A stretch of 64,000 nucleotides of DNA, taken from assembly GCA_017620635.1 (NCBI GenBank), contig JAGAUV010000036.1, positions 37,937 to 101,936 of the forward strand. Reading direction: 5' to 3'. Positions 25,740 to 34,962 of the stretch are shown piece by piece. A program made the translations under genes and the position numbers. Positions within the stretch are counted from its first letter, which is position 1, and each line of letters opens with the position of its first letter. A model generated the notes under the pieces. The model had not been told where the DNA came from. It was given only the letters and a program-made list of their open reading frames with translations, and made no database searches. The stretch is from Muribaculaceae bacterium (lineage in GTDB: Bacteria > Bacteroidota > Bacteroidia > Bacteroidales > Muribaculaceae).

Positions 25740-26894
25740 TTATAGATCATCGGAGACTGTCACTCTGAGGGCCTCCATCATATCGGTGTCGAGAGTGTTG
25801 TAATTCTTTCCGTCCTTGAAGATACTGAAATTAACAGGTAATTCGTCATTATACTGCCATAAGGTCCACGGTATGTTTTTATCTGTCAGAGCATCAGCCA
25901 CGGCCTTGTACCAGCTATAGCGATCGGACGGCTCTGATGTGTTGAGAGCTCCAAATTCTCCGCAAAAGATCAATTTGCCATGCTTTGCGGCCCAATCGGC
26001 AACCGCTGCAATATCCTTATGTATCTGTTCGGCGCTTGCCATGACTGTATATCTGTTGTATAGATCGACCAGATACTCATCATTTTCCCACTCGGGATGA
26101 ATCGCAGGCATACGGTCCTTATCATATGGGAAAGGATAACCTGATAACGGTTTAAGACCTTTATTCCAATAAGCCTGCTGATGTGTGAACATAAGAGGAT
26201 CGTAATAATGGAATGTGTACACTACACGCGGATCCTCATACTCCGGGATGTCCTGCAGATTTCGAGGGTCGCCGCCCCAGCCGGTTACAACTATCATCAG
26301 ATCAGGATCACAGGCTCGCACGGCCTTCACGATCCGGCCCTGCATAGTGGGCCAGTTTTCTTTCAGATAGTCTCCAAAAGGCTCGTTAAAGAGTTCGAGC
26401 ACGATTTTGTCTTTGTTCTTGTATCGATTGGCGAGCTGACAGCAGCACGAAGTGATAAGTTCTTCTCCGTAGGACGGAAACTTTTCAACCGACAGACTGT
26501 GATGATCGACGATTACCCAGAAACCGCGGCTTGTAATGCGCTCTATGGTATTGTCGAGATTTTTGAGGTATTCTTCATCAAGCTTAAAGTCCGGGGCCGG
26601 TCCTACGTTTGAGTGAAAATTGATAGGAATGCGGATCACATCCATGCCAAGGCGTCTGAGATTGTCAAGATCGGAATCCTTGATTTTGTCAGGATCGACT
26701 TTCGACGCCTTTCGGTCGAACCAGGCGTTTATATTCACACCTCTGTGAAAGGGTAGCTCGTTCAGAGGACTTACGGTGGTCTTTTCCGTATCGGATGAGC
26801 AAGCCGGCTCAGCGGCCTCGACACGGAGATTACCCGATACGAAGGCCGTTGAGATAGCTATTAAAGAGAACACTATGCTGTTAATCTTTTTCAT
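25740..26894 (-). CDS. GH5 endo-glycanase, single domain, exported
   Basis: A 384-residue GH5-family enzyme with signal peptide (residues 1-28) and a lone TIM barrel. Catalytic residues by motif: acid/base E171 in LFNEPFG and nucleophile E313 in CGEFGALN. Other family marks are RGVNINAWFD, GMDVIRIPINFHSN, VIVDHHS and WTLWQYND. It is closely related to the GH5 parts of the other two enzymes at 27948-30215 and 33196-34932, even in its signal peptide (both carry FSLIAIS/LSIIAIS and RVEAAE), so it looks like a duplicate that lost or never gained extra modules. It lacks a lipobox and is probably periplasmic. GH5 cuts beta-1,4 linkages in many glucans and mannans; the subfamily could not be set by eye. 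Confidence 0.92.
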   Translation of the reverse strand: MKKINSIVFSLIAISTAFVSGNLRVEAAEPACSSDTEKTTVSPLNELPFHRGVNINAWFDRKASKVDPDKIKDSDLDNLRRLGMDVIRIPINFHSNVGPAPDFKLDEEYLKNLDNTIERITSRGFWVIVDHHSLSVEKFPSYGEELITSCCCQLANRYKNKDKIVLELFNEPFGDYLKENWPTMQGRIVKAVRACDPDLMIVVTGWGGDPRNLQDIPEYEDPRVVYTFHYYDPLMFTHQQAYWNKGLKPLSGYPFPYDKDRMPAIHPEWENDEYLVDLYNRYTVMASAEQIHKDIAAVADWAAKHGKLIFCGEFGALNTSEPSDRYSWYKAVADALTDKNIPWTLWQYNDELPVNFSIFKDGKNYNTLDTDMMEALRVTVSDDL

Positions 26895-26933
26895 TCCAAA
26901 CTGTAATTTAACCGTTTAGGCTTGCCTGTCGAT

Positions 26934-27884
26934 TTAGTCAAAAAGAATTTCTGTTCCGGTATATAGGAAATTAGGGCCGGCAACATACTGATTTGCCGTA
27001 GGAGAAAACCGTTCCTGATAACTGAAATGGATATGGCCGGCAAGTATTGCCTTTAGGAACGTTTCGTTTTTGAGCCGCGAGATAAACTCTTTCGTGGTCT
27101 TATCCGATTGCTGTGCCAGATAATCGCCCGAAGGCTGAGGTATTCCGGCATCACGGAATTTGGCTCCGCCTCGTGCCCAGTATTTGACATTCGCACGCCA
27201 CATATCATCAGAGAAGAAGGGTACATGCATACACAAGACAATAGGCAGACCTTTCGCAAGTTCTTTATCGAAGAGTTCGACCTGGGCAGGTGTCACTGTG
27301 CCATATACATTATCTATCGCCACAAAGTTGACACCATTGACAACTCGCGACTGGAATTTCGAATCGATCTTATAGACCCTGTCTATTTCATCTCTTGTGT
27401 ACGATTTGTACTGCTCTGTCTTGGATTCAGGTATTTCGCTCAGCCACATCTCGGGAGAAAACTCATGATTGCCGACGCAAAGTATACGGTTTTCGCCTGA
27501 ATACTTTTTTACCAGATCATAATTGGCTTCGCTCTGATAGTCGATCATATCGCCCGTGTGTACGACAAAGTCGCAATATCTGTCGGCCCAGTTCAACGAT
27601 CTTGCAAGGGCATCGGCCTGCAGACCGCCGAAAGTCGCTGTGCGATCCTTGGAGATCGCCCGTTTATTTTCCGATTCATCAGGATAAGCTTCCGTCAGGT
27701 GCGTATCGGAAATATGAAGTACCGAAAAAGGTGCTTCAAGGCCTATGTGGACATTGACATATGAGATCGACATTTCTTCCCACTGTCCTCGATTATGGAA
27801 TGCATCGGGCACGTTTTCCGCCTGCAAGGTCATCATAGAAGACATTGCCAGACCGGTCACAAGAAATCTAAAGAGTTTTTCCAT
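26934..27884 (-). CDS. Exported calcineurin-like metallophosphoesterase
   Basis: A 316-residue metallophosphoesterase with a signal peptide (MEKLFRFLVTGLAMSSMMTLQA). The five metal-binding motifs are intact: VLHISDTHL, VVHTGDMIDYQ, CVGNHEF, LCMHVPF and LAGHIHF. Such enzymes hydrolyse phosphomono- or diesters with a two-metal centre. Its position inside the PUL between two GH5 genes, same strand and spaced by about 40-60 bases, suggests a phosphate- or phosphodiester-decorated glycan, or a phosphorylated lipid-linked oligosaccharide. That substrate is inference. A TATTTTTG box on the minus strand about 45 bases upstream could be a local promoter. Confidence 0.9.
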   Translation of the reverse strand: MEKLFRFLVTGLAMSSMMTLQAENVPDAFHNRGQWEEMSISYVNVHIGLEAPFSVLHISDTHLTEAYPDESENKRAISKDRTATFGGLQADALARSLNWADRYCDFVVHTGDMIDYQSEANYDLVKKYSGENRILCVGNHEFSPEMWLSEIPESKTEQYKSYTRDEIDRVYKIDSKFQSRVVNGVNFVAIDNVYGTVTPAQVELFDKELAKGLPIVLCMHVPFFSDDMWRANVKYWARGGAKFRDAGIPQPSGDYLAQQSDKTTKEFISRLKNETFLKAILAGHIHFSYQERFSPTANQYVAGPNFLYTGTEILFD

Positions 27885-27947
27885 GGGTTTAAAGTTGCTT
27901 GAGGTGCTTATATCAGAAACGGTCGGATGACAAAAATATTCCGTGCA

Positions 27948-30215
27948 CTATAGGATTATTTTTGAGGCTACGCCCTTGTGCACACGTATATAGACACCGC
28001 TGCCCGGATTCAATACCTTGCGGCCGAAGAGATCGTAATACTCTACGGGGCTCGTATCGTCGGATACGCTTACCTGCTCAACGCCGGAGGAAATCTTTAC
28101 ATCCACGTTTACAGTCATTGCCGATGGATCGACATTTACAGTATATTTCCCGGCAGGGTTATCTGCTCTCCACTTGTTGTTTACATCGTTGGAGGAAGCA
28201 GTATTGAAAAGCATCTTGCTATCGGCGAGTCCTGTGTCTGACACATACTCCGTATCGGCCAGGGGCATATAGCACGGATATTCTTTTTTATCGGGGGTAA
28301 TTACAAAGTCTCCGTTCAGGCTTCCCGTCCATGTATATTTGCCGTCGTTCTGCCTGTCCATTTGATTGTATGCCTCGCCGCACTTCACATACAGTGCCTC
28401 TATAGGGTCGGGATTATAGGTTGTGGTACTGAACGTTAGGTTTTTGAGGTCGACGCGCAATACATAGTGACCAGGCTTGGCATTTTTGATACTGAAACCT
28501 GAGCCATACTCCAGTTTCTCTGTGTAGTCGCCGAGCCCGAACTCATAATCCTTACCGATATTTGTCGATATCTTATAGGCATTGTTCCACTCGGGCATAA
28601 GCAGGAATCCGAAACTCTGCCCGGCTTTGTCAAAACTGCCTTTATATGAGAAAACGCGATCGCCTTCGCTCTCCATTGCCACGAAGTTCCAGTCGGTCGG
28701 CATGCCGTTGATATACATCCTGCCTATCTCTGTCGATATAGTATTATTGACAAGGTCCACGACGACATTGTAGTAGCCGGTCTGCTTGACCTTATAGTAG
28801 CAGTCACCGTTGAGAGCAGTGGCATATAAATTTATACGGCTGTCGGATACTCCGTTATAATCGATGGTCTGCGCACTTTCCAGACCGATAATATTCGACT
28901 TCCAGTCATCGGTGTCTCTCGGATCGTCGGTAAATATATTGAAATTACCCACTTTCAATACTCCCGAGTACTGATATATCCCCTTTCCTATTTTTGTCAT
29001 AGGCGTCGAGGCCTCCCAGCCCGAGGGCACGCCGTCGCCTATCAGATAGAGCGCGTCAGGAGAAAAGTCGTCAGGCACAGTCACACCCAGAGCTGCCATA
29101 AGCTCGGTGTCGAGAGTGCTGTAATTCTTTCCATCTTTAAAGATGCTGAAATTGACAGGCAGATCGTCGTTGTACTGCCATAGAGTCCATGGTATATTGT
29201 TGTCGTTCAGGGCATCGGCCACTGCCTTGTACCAGCGGTAGCGGTCGGCCGGGCCGGAAGTATTGAGAGCTCCGAACTCGCCGCAGAAAACAGGCTTGCC
29301 GCTCTTGTTGGCCCAGTCGGCGATAGCTTTTATGTCCTGATGGATCTTTCCGACAGTAGCCATCTCTGTATAGCTGTCGTAGAGATAGGTAAAGTAAGGT
29401 TCTTTTGCCCAGTCGGGGTGTATCTCGGGCATACGCGCCTCGTCGTAGGGAAAAGGATAGTCCGACAGTTTTACCGTGTTTTCATCCCAGTACGCGCCCT
29501 GATGGGTAAAGATATAAGGCTCGTAATAATGGAAGGTATAGATCAGGCGCGAATCATTATAGTCGGGCAATGCCTGAAGGTTTTCGAGTTTTCCGCCCCA
29601 GCCGGTTACAATCATTATCATGTCGGAATTACAGCCGCGCACGGCCTTGATAATGCGCCCCTGCATATCCGACCAGTTGTTTTTAAGATAGTTGCTGAAT
29701 GGCTCGTTATAGATTTCGAGCATTACTCTGTCATTTCCCTTGTATCTGAGGGCAAGCTGACTGCAGCATGAAGTGATGAGTTCTTCGCCATACGACGGAA
29801 AGTCCTCTACCGACATGCTGTGATGATCGAGAATCACCCATAGTCCGCGACTCGTTATTCGCTCCACGGCCTTGTCGAGATATTCGAGGTAGGTTTCATC
29901 GAGTTTGAAATCAGGTCCTTCGCCAACGTTGGAGTGGAAGTTGATCGGAAGACGTACCACATCCATGCCGAGGCGTTTCAGATTGTCTAATTCCGAGCCC
30001 TTGATTTTGCCGTGTGTGACTTTCGATGTGCTGCGGTCGAACCATGCATTGATATTCACGCCCTTATGAAATGGGATCTCGTTCAGTGCGGTCGCAGCAC
30101 TCGCTTCAGTGGCATCAGGGAAAGCCCCCTCGGCAGCCTCCACCCGGAAGTTTCCGAATGAAAGAGCTGCCGAGATGGCGATTATTGAGAGAAATATATT
30201 ACGGGGGGTTCTCAT
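27948..30215 (-). CDS. GH5 endo-glycanase fused to SusE/F-like binding modules
   Basis: A 755-residue exported protein. Residues about 1-28 are a signal peptide; 45-383 form a GH5 barrel (acid/base E171 in IYNEPFS, nucleophile E313 in CGEFGALN); from 387 come three SusE/SusF-like beta modules, starting ALYLIGDGVPSGWEASTPMT, MYINGMPTDWNFVAMESEGD and ALYVKCGEAYNQM. The last 40 residues (VEYYDLFGRKVLNPGSGVYI, then a short RV..G..SKIIL end) are a sorting-like tail shared with the two following SusE/F-like proteins. This joins a catalytic domain to what are normally separate surface glycan-binding lipoproteins. There is no lipobox, so how it is held at the surface, if it is, depends on the tail. 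Parts of the DNA are nearly identical to the 30280 gene. Confidence 0.88.
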   Translation of the reverse strand: MRTPRNIFLSIIAISAALSFGNFRVEAAEGAFPDATEASAATALNEIPFHKGVNINAWFDRSTSKVTHGKIKGSELDNLKRLGMDVVRLPINFHSNVGEGPDFKLDETYLEYLDKAVERITSRGLWVILDHHSMSVEDFPSYGEELITSCCSQLALRYKGNDRVMLEIYNEPFSNYLKNNWSDMQGRIIKAVRGCNSDMIMIVTGWGGKLENLQALPDYNDSRLIYTFHYYEPYIFTHQGAYWDENTVKLSDYPFPYDEARMPEIHPDWAKEPYFTYLYDSYTEMATVGKIHQDIKAIADWANKSGKPVFCGEFGALNTSGPADRYRWYKAVADALNDNNIPWTLWQYNDDLPVNFSIFKDGKNYSTLDTELMAALGVTVPDDFSPDALYLIGDGVPSGWEASTPMTKIGKGIYQYSGVLKVGNFNIFTDDPRDTDDWKSNIIGLESAQTIDYNGVSDSRINLYATALNGDCYYKVKQTGYYNVVVDLVNNTISTEIGRMYINGMPTDWNFVAMESEGDRVFSYKGSFDKAGQSFGFLLMPEWNNAYKISTNIGKDYEFGLGDYTEKLEYGSGFSIKNAKPGHYVLRVDLKNLTFSTTTYNPDPIEALYVKCGEAYNQMDRQNDGKYTWTGSLNGDFVITPDKKEYPCYMPLADTEYVSDTGLADSKMLFNTASSNDVNNKWRADNPAGKYTVNVDPSAMTVNVDVKISSGVEQVSVSDDTSPVEYYDLFGRKVLNPGSGVYIRVHKGVASKIIL

Positions 30216-30279
30216 TAAGATCTTGTTTTAAGGAGAGGCTGTGCCTGTTTTTCGGCACAGCCCTCCGGGGTTATATACG

Positions 30280-31911
30280 TCAGAGTATCACTTTCGATGC
30301 TTTGCCGCCCTGCACTCGGATATAGAAGCCCTTGCCGGGATTCTCCACTTTGCGTCCGAAGAGATCATAATATTCAACAGGAGCGTCAGGATCGACTACC
30401 TTGATGTCGTCCACGCCGGCAATTGTCTCGTCGCCTATGCTTACCGTCATTGCTGTCGGATTTACCAGCACTGTGTACTGGCCCGGTTTTTCTACCGTCC
30501 ATTTGTTTTCAACACCATTGGAAGAGTCGTGGTTGAAAAGCATCTTGTTGCCGATAAGGCCCGAAGCAGGTACATTCACGGTCTCGGCAAGCGGCATATA
30601 GCAGGGATAAGCGGATGTGCCGGGGGTTATCACGAAATCGGCTCCGACTTCGCCGGTCCACAGGAATGTGCCGTTGGCCTGCTTGCTCATCTTGTTGTAC
30701 TCGCCCTTTGTGACTACATACAGCGTCTCTACGGGATCGGGATTATAGGTCGAGGTGTAGAGTGTAAGCGTCTTGAGATCGACACGCACTACATAGTGAC
30801 CCGGCTTGGCATTTTTGATACTGAAACCTAAGCCATACACCAGTTTCTCACTGTAATCGCCAAGACCGAACTCATAATCCTTACCTATATTTGTCGATAC
30901 CTTATATGCATCGGTCCACTCCGGCTTGATCATTAAGCCGAAGGGCTGGCCGGCTTCATCAAAGTATGCTCTGTAGGAGAAGATTCCGTTGCCTTCGTTC
31001 TCCATAGCTACGAAGTTCCAATCGGTGGGGACGCCATTTATATACAGATGGTTCACAACTGCACTTATGATACTGTTCTCAAGATCGACTGTAAGAACAT
31101 ACTGGTCGGCAAATTCGACTTTATAGTAGCAATCGCCGGGTTTTGTGGCGAAGAATTGGATGCGGCTGTCGGATACACCATTGAAGTTGATGGTCTGCGC
31201 GCTCTCCTGTCCGTAGGCATTGTCCCAGTTTTCATCGATCTTGGGATCCTGACCGAGAATATTGAAATTGCCGACTTTGAGTTCGCCGGTGTACTGATAT
31301 ACGCCATTGTCTATTTTTGTCATGGGAGTCGCTGCATCCCATCCGCTGGGAACACCGTCGCCTATGAGATAGAGTGCTTCGGGGTACTCGATCTCTTCAT
31401 GTATCACTTCGGCTTTGGTAATAAGCATTTCAGTGAGGTCGCCGTTGATTTCCACGGTATATACAGTGGGCTTGGGGCTGCTGCAGATCCATGTGGCTGC
31501 GTTGGGCTGGTCGCCGAGGAGGATTGTCTTGCCGACAAGTGTCTCAAGATATTTTCCGTTAAAACACTCTATGCCCTGTGACTTTACATACAGATCTTCG
31601 GGCAGGGGATCATAGTCCACGAATGCCACATCGAAGCTCGGTACTATGCACGATTCCCGATAGTTGTCGGCATCGGTGCACATCTGCCAGCAGCTGCATG
31701 AGCCGGTAAAACGCACCGTGAACACATATTTGCCATCAGCATTCTTTTCTACAGAAACAGGATTACTGGTATCCCAGCCGATGGGAGCGTCGTTGACGCG
31801 CATTGCCTGACCGCGGAACTCGATTCTTTCTGCGGCTTCCTGCGCCGAGATCGTGAACGTACCCGATGCAAGCGCGAGGAATGACATTAGAAACAGATAA
31901 AATTTTTTCAT
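30280..31911 (-). CDS. SusE/SusF-like surface glycan-binding protein with extra N-terminal domain
   Basis: A 543-residue exported protein, no catalytic motif. Start at 31911 (MKKFYLFLMSFLALASGTFT) gives a clean signal peptide; the longer upstream frame does not. After it comes an N-terminal domain of about 130 residues with four cysteines in CSCWQMCTDADNYRESC, absent from the neighbouring gene. Three SusE/F-like modules follow (ALYLIGDGVPSGWDAATPMT, LYINGVPTDWNFVAMENEGN, TLYVVTKGEYNKMSKQANGT) and the tail VEYYDLFGRKVENPGKGFYI. SusE/F proteins bind glycans at the cell surface and normally are lipoproteins; this one has no lipobox cysteine. Probable substrate-holding protein of the PUL. Confidence 0.82.
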   Translation of the reverse strand: MKKFYLFLMSFLALASGTFTISAQEAAERIEFRGQAMRVNDAPIGWDTSNPVSVEKNADGKYVFTVRFTGSCSCWQMCTDADNYRESCIVPSFDVAFVDYDPLPEDLYVKSQGIECFNGKYLETLVGKTILLGDQPNAATWICSSPKPTVYTVEINGDLTEMLITKAEVIHEEIEYPEALYLIGDGVPSGWDAATPMTKIDNGVYQYTGELKVGNFNILGQDPKIDENWDNAYGQESAQTINFNGVSDSRIQFFATKPGDCYYKVEFADQYVLTVDLENSIISAVVNHLYINGVPTDWNFVAMENEGNGIFSYRAYFDEAGQPFGLMIKPEWTDAYKVSTNIGKDYEFGLGDYSEKLVYGLGFSIKNAKPGHYVVRVDLKTLTLYTSTYNPDPVETLYVVTKGEYNKMSKQANGTFLWTGEVGADFVITPGTSAYPCYMPLAETVNVPASGLIGNKMLFNHDSSNGVENKWTVEKPGQYTVLVNPTAMTVSIGDETIAGVDDIKVVDPDAPVEYYDLFGRKVENPGKGFYIRVQGGKASKVIL

Positions 31912-31993
31912 AATAGGTAATTGGTTTATATCCGCCTCGTCACTTGGCCCGGACACGGCCGGGAGAAGCGACTTGGCGGAAAGCTATTGATTG

Positions 31994-33175
31994 TTATAGA
32001 ACTACTTTCGAAGTTTTACCGCCCTGTACACGGATGTAAAGGCCTTTGGAGGGCGTGAGCACCTTACGTCCGAAGAGGTCATAGTACTCAACCGGAGCTT
32101 TTGTATCGGCAGACTCGATATCCTCGATGCCTGTGCCCATATTCGCTTCTACACTCAGTGTCATTGCTTCCGGATTGACTGTTACCGTATAGCTTTTTTC
32201 CTCTTCCACAGACCATTTGTTGTTTACATTGTTGTCTGCAGATATGTTATAGAGCATCTTGGTATCGGCCGCAGGCACTGTCTGGGTCTCGACAAGTGGC
32301 ATATAGCAGGGATAAGCGGCCTCGCCGGGAGTGACTACAAAACCATCGCTGTTGAGTTCGCCGGTCCATTTATAGGTGTTGTCCTCCTGACGGGTCATTG
32401 CATTGTAGGTTTCTCCAATCTTTACATACAGCGCCTCGACCGGATTCGGGTTATAGGTTGAGGTTGTAATAGTGTGGCTTTTCATATCCACAGTGATCAC
32501 GTAGTAACCGGGAGTTTCATTCTTTAAAGACCAGGTATTCCCATATTTCAATTTCTCCGAGAAATCACCGAGACCAAACACATAATCCTGGCCCAAATCG
32601 GTAGATATCTGATATTTTGAACCCCACTCTTTAATAAACATCAAAGCAAAGGCTTGATCGGCTCCTGTAAAGTTAAATCTACCGGAGAATACACCGTTGC
32701 CTTCGTTTGTCAACTCAACAAATTTCCAATCACTGGGAACACCGCAGAAGAACAAGTGATCTGCATACGCATCAATCGTACCGTTTACAAGATCAACTGT
32801 AAGAACATATTGATCGGCAGATTCAACAGAATAGTAGCAACCGCCGGGTTTTGCGACGAAGAATTTGATCTGGCTGTTAGAAACACCATTATAGTTTATG
32901 GTCTGTTTGTCCTCCAGACCGTAGGCATTGTTCCAATTGTCAGTAGCTTTTGGGTCCTGAGCAAGTATATTGAAATTGCCGGCCTTGAGTTCGCCCGTGT
33001 ACTGGTAGACGCCATTGTCTATTTTAGTCATGGGAGTCGCTGCATCCCAACCGTTGGGAAGAGCGTCGCCTATGAGATAGAGTGTTTCGGGGTACTGTGC
33101 ATCCTGTGCGGCTACCGCAAACGAGCTTGCCACAAATGCGATACACAAGATTAGATAATAATAGAGTCTTTTCAT
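31994..33175 (-). CDS. SusE/SusF-like surface glycan-binding protein, short paralogue
   Basis: A 393-residue exported protein consisting of a signal peptide (MKRLYYYLILCIAFVASSFA), three SusE/F-like modules (TLYLIGDALPNGWDAATPMT; LFFCGVPSDWKFVELTNEGN; ALYVKIGETYNAMTRQEDNT) and the 35-residue tail VEYYDLFGRKVLTPSKGLYI plus RVQGGKTSKVVL. It is a paralogue of the 30280 protein without the cysteine-rich N-terminal domain. The first-module DNA is about 90% identical by eye to that of its neighbour. No lipobox. It lies 20 bases after the GH5 lipoprotein gene, in the position where SusE is usually found after SusD. Confidence 0.82.
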   Translation of the reverse strand: MKRLYYYLILCIAFVASSFAVAAQDAQYPETLYLIGDALPNGWDAATPMTKIDNGVYQYTGELKAGNFNILAQDPKATDNWNNAYGLEDKQTINYNGVSNSQIKFFVAKPGGCYYSVESADQYVLTVDLVNGTIDAYADHLFFCGVPSDWKFVELTNEGNGVFSGRFNFTGADQAFALMFIKEWGSKYQISTDLGQDYVFGLGDFSEKLKYGNTWSLKNETPGYYVITVDMKSHTITTSTYNPNPVEALYVKIGETYNAMTRQEDNTYKWTGELNSDGFVVTPGEAAYPCYMPLVETQTVPAADTKMLYNISADNNVNNKWSVEEEKSYTVTVNPEAMTLSVEANMGTGIEDIESADTKAPVEYYDLFGRKVLTPSKGLYIRVQGGKTSKVVL

Positions 33176-33195
33176 AAGAAAGTGTAGATAAAAGG

Positions 33196-34932
33196 TTATT
33201 TGATAGTAATCTCGTCAAAGTAAATGGTCTTGCCGGCAGCTGTGCGATCGTTGTCGGGGGTAATCATGAGCTGATTGACATAGCCCCATTCAAATCCGGC
33301 TTCGCCATCGCCCGGTTTCTCTTTCCACTGCCCCTCGCAGCCATGGTAGTTAAATTCGCTCAGAGGAATAGTGATTTTGTGCCACTCTCCGTCGGGTGTC
33401 AACTGACGTGTTGCGGCTGAATTGCCGTTCGACGATATTGTGGCCGACATTCGCCATTGACGGGGTGCCCCGTCTTTCTTCTGCTGCAGACGTATTTCAA
33501 GCGACTTGAATTTATAGGTAGTGCGCGCCATAAATTCGATACATCCGCCTTTGTCGTAGAGCTTCTGCAAATTCGCAGAGGGAGTAGATTCGAACAATAC
33601 ACCCCCCGAAGTACTGAACACAAAGTAACGTATGCACTTGGGTCCGTCGGCGGGATTGTCGGTACAGTCGTAGTCGAGATACCTTGAACCGCCGTTCAGA
33701 TCCGTACGCATATTGCACCATCTGTTGGCATTGTCGCTATAGAATGTAAGCGGCATGGGGCCTCCGGTATATTCCGGCGGTACTGTCACGCCCAAGGCAT
33801 TCATCATATCCACATCGAGCTGCTCCATAATCTGGGCTCCCTGGAAAATACTGAAATTTATCTCGAGCAGATCGTTATACTGCCACAGCGTCCAGGCTAT
33901 GTTATTGCCATTGAGAGCATCGCCTAAAGCCTTGTACCAGCGATAGCGGTCGGCCGGTTCTGCTGTATTGAGCGCACCGAACTCGCCACAGAACAACAGC
34001 TTATTGTGCTCTCGGCCCCAGTTTACAACCCAGTCGATATCTTTCTTGATTCTCTCTTCTGTGGCATCCTCCGGATATCTGCCATACAGGAAGGAAAGAT
34101 ATGGTGTTTTCTGCCACCAGGGATGAATTTCAGGCATGCGCGAGGCATCATAGGGGAAGGGGATACCCGACAGTTTTCCTTCATTTTCGCTCCAATAGGC
34201 TCCCTGATGAGTGAACATACTGGGATCGTAGTAGTGGAAAGTATAAATTACTCGTGGGTCGTTGTATTCAGGTAAATCCTGAAGATTATAGATTTTGCAG
34301 CCCCAGCCGGTAGCTATCATGATAAGATTGGGATCGCAATGGCGCACAGCCTTGAGGATACGCCCCTGGATAGCCGGCCAGTACTGCTGCAGATCTCTTC
34401 CGAACGGTTCGTTGAAGATCTCCAGTACTATTTTATCCTTACCCTTATAGCGGAGGGCAAGCTGGCGGCAACACTCGGTAACAAGGTTTTCACTGTCTCT
34501 TGTAAAGGTTTCCACCGACAGGCTGTGATGATCAAGTATAACCCACAGGCCGCGGCTTGTGATGAGATCGACAGCATGGTCGATATAGCTGAGATAGGTC
34601 TCGTCAAGTTTGTATTCCGGACCCGGACCGACATTGGAATGGAAGTTGATGGGAAGGCGTACCACATCCATGCCGAGCTTCTTTATGTTGTCGATGTCCC
34701 AGTCCTTGATTTTGTTCTTGTCGATACGCGAAAGCGCGTAATCAAGCCAGCCGTTGATGTTCACACCCTTATGGAACGGTACTTCCTTGAGGGGCTCGCC
34801 CATTACAGGGTCAGGCAATTCTTCAGGCTGAGCATCCTCTACCTGCTTGAGTACATCATCGCGCCACTCGTCGGCACACGATGTTGTCATCGTCAGCAAT
34901 GCGATGCCAAATATATATTTCAATAATCTCAT
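33196..34932 (-). CDS. GH5 endo-glycanase lipoprotein with C-terminal beta-sandwich
   Basis: A 578-residue enzyme with lipobox TTSC (lipidated C19), so likely surface-exposed. GH5 barrel about residues 50-390: acid/base E175 in IFNEPFG, nucleophile E317 in CGEFGALN, plus WTLWQYND. Residues about 395-578 are predicted all-beta (ANRWCNMRTDLNGGSRYLDY, LEIRLQQKKDG, EWHKITIPLSEFNYHG, and the ending GKTIYFDEITIK), like the jelly-roll carbohydrate-binding or lectin-like domains that end many Bacteroidetes surface glycanases. As the only lipidated glycosidase of the PUL and next to SusD, it is the best candidate for the surface endo-enzyme that makes fragments for SusCD import. Confidence 0.92.
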   Translation of the reverse strand: MRLLKYIFGIALLTMTTSCADEWRDDVLKQVEDAQPEELPDPVMGEPLKEVPFHKGVNINGWLDYALSRIDKNKIKDWDIDNIKKLGMDVVRLPINFHSNVGPGPEYKLDETYLSYIDHAVDLITSRGLWVILDHHSLSVETFTRDSENLVTECCRQLALRYKGKDKIVLEIFNEPFGRDLQQYWPAIQGRILKAVRHCDPNLIMIATGWGCKIYNLQDLPEYNDPRVIYTFHYYDPSMFTHQGAYWSENEGKLSGIPFPYDASRMPEIHPWWQKTPYLSFLYGRYPEDATEERIKKDIDWVVNWGREHNKLLFCGEFGALNTAEPADRYRWYKALGDALNGNNIAWTLWQYNDLLEINFSIFQGAQIMEQLDVDMMNALGVTVPPEYTGGPMPLTFYSDNANRWCNMRTDLNGGSRYLDYDCTDNPADGPKCIRYFVFSTSGGVLFESTPSANLQKLYDKGGCIEFMARTTYKFKSLEIRLQQKKDGAPRQWRMSATISSNGNSAATRQLTPDGEWHKITIPLSEFNYHGCEGQWKEKPGDGEAGFEWGYVNQLMITPDNDRTAAGKTIYFDEITIK

Positions 34933-34962
34933 GATATTCTGTATGTTTGATTTAGGGTAAAA

